From: JAVBQJ01 sp031549115
GTDB lineage: Bacteria; Verrucomicrobiota; Lentisphaeria; Victivallales; Victivallaceae
Direction: 5' to 3'
NCBI GenBank assembly: GCA_031549115.1
Contig: JAVBQJ010000137.1
Coordinates: 1 to 44,378 of the forward strand
Length of the DNA: 44,378 nucleotides
Numbering within the stretch: the first letter of the stretch is position 1; the number at the start of each line of letters is the position of its first letter. Below the pieces are notes generated by a model. That model was given only the letters and a program-made list of their open reading frames with translations. It did no database searches and was not told the DNA's origin. The position numbers and the translations under genes are program-made. Below, in pieces: positions 41,501 through 44,378 of the stretch.

Positions 41501-42009
41501 TCCAGATCAAGGTGCCGGCGCGATCGTTCCGGATCGTGGCTTTTCCGCCCATAGGCTTTTATCCGGTCGCCGATGCGTTCGATGCGCCCTGGGGCAGCTG
41601 GGCGGGCGATGATGCCGCGGCGATGGAGCTGCGCCTCGACGACGCCGTCGGCAGGAGTGCCGCGCCGTCGTTGCTGCTGCGGGCCGCGGACAGTGCCAAC
41701 GGCTGCTTCCTCAAATCCTTTCCGGTGACGCCGGGCCGGAAATACCGGGCTTCGGTCTGGGTGCGGCAGGAGAACGCCGCCGCCGCGATTCTGGCGTTCC
41801 AGTGGCAGCGGGATTCCGCGTTTGCCGGATTGCCGGTGGTTTCGTCGCGCAGCGAGTATGCCGACGGTTGGCGCCGGATGGAGTTGGAGTTTGCGCTGCC
41901 GGCGGAGGGCGAATACGCCGGAGTGAATATGCTGTTGGTCACCCTTTCGGTCGAGGGCGAGCCTTCAAAGAGCTGGTTTGACGATTTCCTGCTGGAAGAA
42001 GAAGAGTAA
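38521..42009 (+). CDS. Large secreted LamG plus glycosidase-like plus carbohydrate-binding protein
   Basis: A 1162-aa protein. The chosen start is TTG 38521, placed 5 nt after a perfect GGAGGTGA ribosome site and giving the signal peptide MFGKKLWLFGLIAVLRLCDAA; GTG at 38512 lies inside that site. Residues about 60-240 form a LamG/concanavalin-like domain (GTITIWVNALGYN, QWHQLAVTWTDRTMALYLNG). A beta-sandwich follows, then a TIM-barrel-like region (about 630-960; YKMRYLKPTSVPG, YGKTVMVHAQREFLPFMHG) like the uncharacterised glycosidase-like proteins of this phylum. The last 150 residues are a jelly-roll module ending WFDDFLLEEEE. Substrate unknown. Confidence 0.72.
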   Translation: MFGKKLWLFGLIAVLRLCDAADFVEVPAQDKLRDADLTFAVTFDRNTVEADLARGNPVSPTMKDVGLLLRGCVGFDGGNAFQVKPGDDLRFDVPGNASPAAGTITIWVNALGYNPAEALTDGEHRGNIALFDLMFKEDSRFVRIRAYEYGDTVYAFWESSEEPQGWGQYTQLPAPRTAIRKNQWHQLAVTWTDRTMALYLNGELQREADLPPKSLKTADLQPQSEESYIGLKTVFYEDTSRWPMAIDDVKIYSRALKPIEIRNAYAALLKERGDIVIQDYDLTLNGVSVSRADKLDRLEAEFDFSVLPPELKSRLEAGTLEIAYGLTAPDGTVREGTWQFRQGESCRILDAVDQVGAYRLACSIDGGSRVAAVIERPDLSWVGNGLGDEDEIPALWRDFAVDGRRVTLWNRTYDFADRPLPVSIRVAGKELFTQAPQLHLDGRAIAWQPLPTTRTGRSVTFHTRGEAEDLVIVCATTVEFDGMIQFEWTISGEPEIASMNLTWQMAPEFRQYLMTPWLQNGAEPQVALEYPASSASSVKTLWFVTEKRGGFAYTMEHNANWVADFTRPVFFADKADGSCRVQMIDRKVKLPPETDYHALFIATPTRPLPERNRVIRFGDSSRADTPRLAAAGGGDGLSGVFTYEPLDPDFTYCMKGRVPNTQSFYGAADSLTEQSPVANYFRKYWDIPGCDIYKMRYLKPTSVPGQYEETWPVTVPACTRLVINDYYLFNQRKLLEHPLGDRVWQLYYDLGGDSMCFNPLHGCRFKDKFGRDVYRLAVLSKRDLFRRTVTQAHKYGKTVMVHAQREFLPFMHGLADYFFPGEQHNGLLQRNRFGYTDELSDDTYRSEYNRDVLGVGVIFLPAIGHVIKDYWSEEAKPVTVSMMTMLLAHDIDTAEDWATNVVIQKVWDALEKYRVGSPDTECIPYYAEHAISTSEPSVRVTTYRCPGGRYVLILANKDARSHTAEVDIGSLTGESFTAQEEYAGAPVEVVGGKFQIKVPARSFRIVAFPPIGFYPVADAFDAPWGSWAGDDAAAMELRLDDAVGRSAAPSLLLRAADSANGCFLKSFPVTPGRKYRASVWVRQENAAAAILAFQWQRDSAFAGLPVVSSRSEYADGWRRMELEFALPAEGEYAGVNMLLVTLSVEGEPSKSWFDDFLLEEEE

Positions 42010-42013
42010 TACC

Positions 42014-43933
42014 ATGATGCGATTCATCAATATTGTCCCCTATTTCCCCGATCACCTGGAATACACGGTACAGGAATGCCGGCAGGTCCGCAGCCGGACC
42101 GGGCTTGTCGAGGCGGCTTTGTGCCTGACGCTGCATCCGGAAGGCATGCCGGCCATGGAAAAAGCGCGCCGTTACGCCGGGGATTTCGGCCGTCTGCGCG
42201 AACTGCTCCGGCCCGAAGGGATCGAGTTGGGAGTGCTGCTGCAGAGTTTGATCGGGCACGGCTGGGACGGGCAGCCGGATACCGGAGAGTTGTTTCAGCG
42301 GACGGTCAACCACCTCGGCCGGAGCTCCAGACGCTTCTGTCCGCTGGACCCCGGTTTTCAGGCCTATGTCGCCGCGACGGTGACGCTGCTGGCGTCACAG
42401 CGACCGGCCTTTTTTCTGGTGGACGACGATTTCCGGTTGATCGACAATAACAAGCTGGAGTGCTTCTGCCCGCTGCACCGGGCCCGGATGGCGCAGCCGA
42501 TGGAGCAGCAGGAGTTGATCGACCGGATCGTCGCGGCGCGTCCGGGGGAGGCATTACTGGAGGAGTTCGAACAGGTTCGCCGGAGTTCGCTGCTCGAATT
42601 GGCGGACGTCGTCCGGCAGGCGATCGACGGCGTCGATCCGCAGATACGCTGCGGTTATTGCATGCCCGGTCGCGAACACCTGATCTGCGCCGAACTGACC
42701 AAGCGCCTGGCCGGGGGCACCAAGCCGTTCGTCCGGGTCGGCAACGCGCTGTATATGGAGGGGGACCCGAAAGACTTTCTGCTGCGGATGTACCAGTCGC
42801 AGATCCTGATCCGGGCGTGCGACGGCATCCCGGAAATCCTGGACGAGGCCGACACCTGGCCCCAGCACCGTTACAGCAAATCGGCCGTGGCGATGCACGC
42901 GCACATCAGCTGCGGCATCCTGCATGGGTTGAACGGCGCCAAATTATGGCTGACCAATGTGTTTCAGCCGGATGCGGAAACCGGGCTGGCGTATGAGCGT
43001 ATGCTCGGCAGCCACCGGGGATTTTACCGGGAGCTGCGGCGCATGACCGAAGACATCCGCTACCTGGGGGCCGCGACGCCGCTGGCGGATATCCGCAAAA
43101 ATTTTCATCCGCTGCATTATCCGGAGTATTTCACCTGGCCGGAGTGGCAGAGCCGGTTGCTGAACCGTTACGGCATTCCCGGCAGCTTCATCGCCGCCGG
43201 CGAAGAGGCCGGCTGCCGGATGCTGGCCGGCAATATGCCCGATTACTTCGACGATGCCACTTTGCTGCGTTTTCTTGGCGCCGGTCTACTGCTGGACGGC
43301 GCCGCGGCGGCCAAACTGCATCAGCGCGGCTTCGGCGAATATCTCGGGGTGGAACCGGAGACAAAGCCGTTCCGTTTTATTTTCGACCGGATTCGGGCGT
43401 CGTGGGAGCGTCTGCTGTTGCTCAATGACGGCAGTGTGCGCTTCCTGCATATCCGTTCGCCCGAAGTGGAGGTGATGTCGGAGTTGATCGATGCGCCTCA
43501 CTGCCAGAGCGAGGAGGTTTCGGTGGCCGCTCCCGGCTCCACGGTGTTCGCCAACTCGCTGGGCGGGCGCGTCGCCGTTTACGCGGCGGAGTTGGGGATG
43601 CCGGTGCACAACTGGCTGTCGCCGGGACACAAAAAACTGCTGCTGCAGATATTGAACCGGTTGGAGCCGCTGCCGCTTTATTGCCTGGACGACCAGGATA
43701 TGTATCTGCGTTTCGGCCGGCTTGCCGCCGGAGGGTATCTATTGTCTGTGGTCAACTTCAATTTCGACCGGTTGGAAAAGGCGCTGTTCCGGTGCCGGGT
43801 GCCGGTGCGGACGGTGGAGCGTCTGGAGCCGGACGGCAATTGGGCTGCGGTGGAGTTTACCGGCGACGGAGAGCAACTGGAGATCGGCGGCGATTTTTCC
43901 ATCTATCGGGTCAATATTTTCCGGTTGGGGTGA
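42014..43933 (+). CDS. Unassigned glycosidase-like protein (639 aa)
   Basis: No signal peptide, probably cytoplasmic. The first 400 residues read like a TIM barrel (VEAALCLTLHPEG, GIELGVLLQSLIGHGW, PAFFLVDDDFRLIDNN, RCGYCMPGREH, AMHAHISCGILHGLNGAKLWL). A beta-galactosidase-like (GH42-type) middle domain and a C-terminal beta domain follow (YLLSVVNFNFDRLEKALFRC, DFSIYRVNIFRL). VDDD near residue 135 could be catalytic. I cannot name the family. It starts 4 nt behind the upstream gene and ends 3 nt from the convergent transporter gene. Confidence 0.55.
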   Translation: MMRFINIVPYFPDHLEYTVQECRQVRSRTGLVEAALCLTLHPEGMPAMEKARRYAGDFGRLRELLRPEGIELGVLLQSLIGHGWDGQPDTGELFQRTVNHLGRSSRRFCPLDPGFQAYVAATVTLLASQRPAFFLVDDDFRLIDNNKLECFCPLHRARMAQPMEQQELIDRIVAARPGEALLEEFEQVRRSSLLELADVVRQAIDGVDPQIRCGYCMPGREHLICAELTKRLAGGTKPFVRVGNALYMEGDPKDFLLRMYQSQILIRACDGIPEILDEADTWPQHRYSKSAVAMHAHISCGILHGLNGAKLWLTNVFQPDAETGLAYERMLGSHRGFYRELRRMTEDIRYLGAATPLADIRKNFHPLHYPEYFTWPEWQSRLLNRYGIPGSFIAAGEEAGCRMLAGNMPDYFDDATLLRFLGAGLLLDGAAAAKLHQRGFGEYLGVEPETKPFRFIFDRIRASWERLLLLNDGSVRFLHIRSPEVEVMSELIDAPHCQSEEVSVAAPGSTVFANSLGGRVAVYAAELGMPVHNWLSPGHKKLLLQILNRLEPLPLYCLDDQDMYLRFGRLAAGGYLLSVVNFNFDRLEKALFRCRVPVRTVERLEPDGNWAAVEFTGDGEQLEIGGDFSIYRVNIFRLG

Positions 43934-43936
43934 ATG

Positions 43937-44378
43937 CTATCCGGCGCTTCGCGTCGGCGCCGTATAGCCGTCGCGTCCGCCGCGCTTCTGCCAGTTGAGG
44001 TAAAGCCCGCAGAATGTGATGAAGCCGAGCGTGGTGAAAATGAAGTCCCACATATAAATGTATTGATAGCCGAACCAGTCGATGACGACGCCGCCGAGGT
44101 AGCTGCACACCATCATCACCACCGCGCGAAACAACGCGTTGGCGGAGGAGAATTGGCCGTAGAACTCCGGCGGCAGTATCGCCACGAAAACCGGAAGCGT
44201 GCTCACCGCCTGAATGGCGTATACGACTCCGAGGCACATCATGGTAATGGAGAACGTCCGTTCGTCGTGAACCCAGAAAAAGCTCACCAGATTGACCGCC
44301 ATGATCAACAGACAACCGGAACCGTAGATGCGCAACGGGTGAAATTTGTCCGACAGCCACCCCAGCGGCACACTCAAC
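43937..44378 (-). CDS. Major facilitator superfamily transporter, C-terminal part (truncated by window)
   Basis: Only the last 147 or so residues are present; the start lies beyond the window. Four hydrophobic segments are visible (SGCLLIMAVNLVSFFWV, MMCLGVVYAIQAVSTLPVFVAIL, AVVMMVCSYLGGVVIDWFGY, WDFIFTTLGFITFCGLYL). GWLSDKFHP at the cut edge is the MFS loop motif. A short basic tail ends it. It probably brings in the sugar released by the neighbouring glycosidase system. Confidence 0.8.
   Translation of the reverse strand, partial: LSVPLGWLSDKFHPLRIYGSGCLLIMAVNLVSFFWVHDERTFSITMMCLGVVYAIQAVSTLPVFVAILPPEFYGQFSSANALFRAVVMMVCSYLGGVVIDWFGYQYIYMWDFIFTTLGFITFCGLYLNWQKRGGRDGYTAPTRSAG

Overview
The window is GC-rich, densely coded DNA that reads as a gut-type member of the Lentisphaerota (Victivallis-like). 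This placement is an inference. It rests on two pseudopilins with near-identical N-termini and an H-X9-DG C-terminal motif, large secreted glycosidase-like proteins with LamG/jelly-roll modules, LL-diaminopimelate aminotransferase, and type III glutamine synthetase. No rRNA, tRNA, CRISPR array, transposase or prophage gene was found.

Left part (1-17969), nitrogen assimilation. A minus-strand series runs gltB-gltD-[structured element A]-dapF-dapL-nifA-like-nadE. Divergent from gltB is a plus-strand series: glnN (type III glutamine synthetase), a PurF-like class II amidotransferase, [structured element C] and pyrG. The 221 bp between gltB and glnN holds two identical inverted sigma-54 promoters and two TTTTAC-N6-GTAAWA palindromes, each placed at about -65 and -98 of one of the two start sites. 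The bacterial-enhancer-binding protein encoded downstream of gltBD is the obvious candidate activator.

Middle part (17983-25241), a LacI-controlled carbohydrate locus plus two lipoproteins. A LacI-type gene (plus) is divergent from an operon of pseudopilin, secreted TIM-barrel glycosidase-like protein and (alpha/alpha)6 glycosidase. The operon promoter has consensus -35 and -10 boxes with a perfect CAAAACGTTTTG palindrome in the spacer. The convergent gap behind lacI holds structured elements B (plus) and D (minus).

Right part (25309-44378). A DeoR-type regulator is divergent from a six-gene minus-strand catabolic operon: secreted SGNH hydrolase, class III aminotransferase, Gfo/Idh/MocA oxidoreductase, ceramidase-like protein, FGGY kinase and fucose-isomerase-like protein. 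Next come an M20 amidohydrolase and a divergent GntR/LacI-type regulator that heads a second pseudopilin plus glycosidase operon. A truncated MFS transporter lies at the window edge.

The most unusual content is non-coding. Two families of structured repeats, A/B (about 216-231 nt) and C/D (about 300-400 nt), have copies whose stems are kept by compensatory base changes and whose loops are conserved. Each copy lies just behind a stop codon on the same strand as that gene, and each ends near a CGCCG/CGGCG hairpin. Two further single-copy hairpin-rich tracts, 25309-25613 and 1-326, sit in the same kind of position. I could not assign any of these to a known RNA class.
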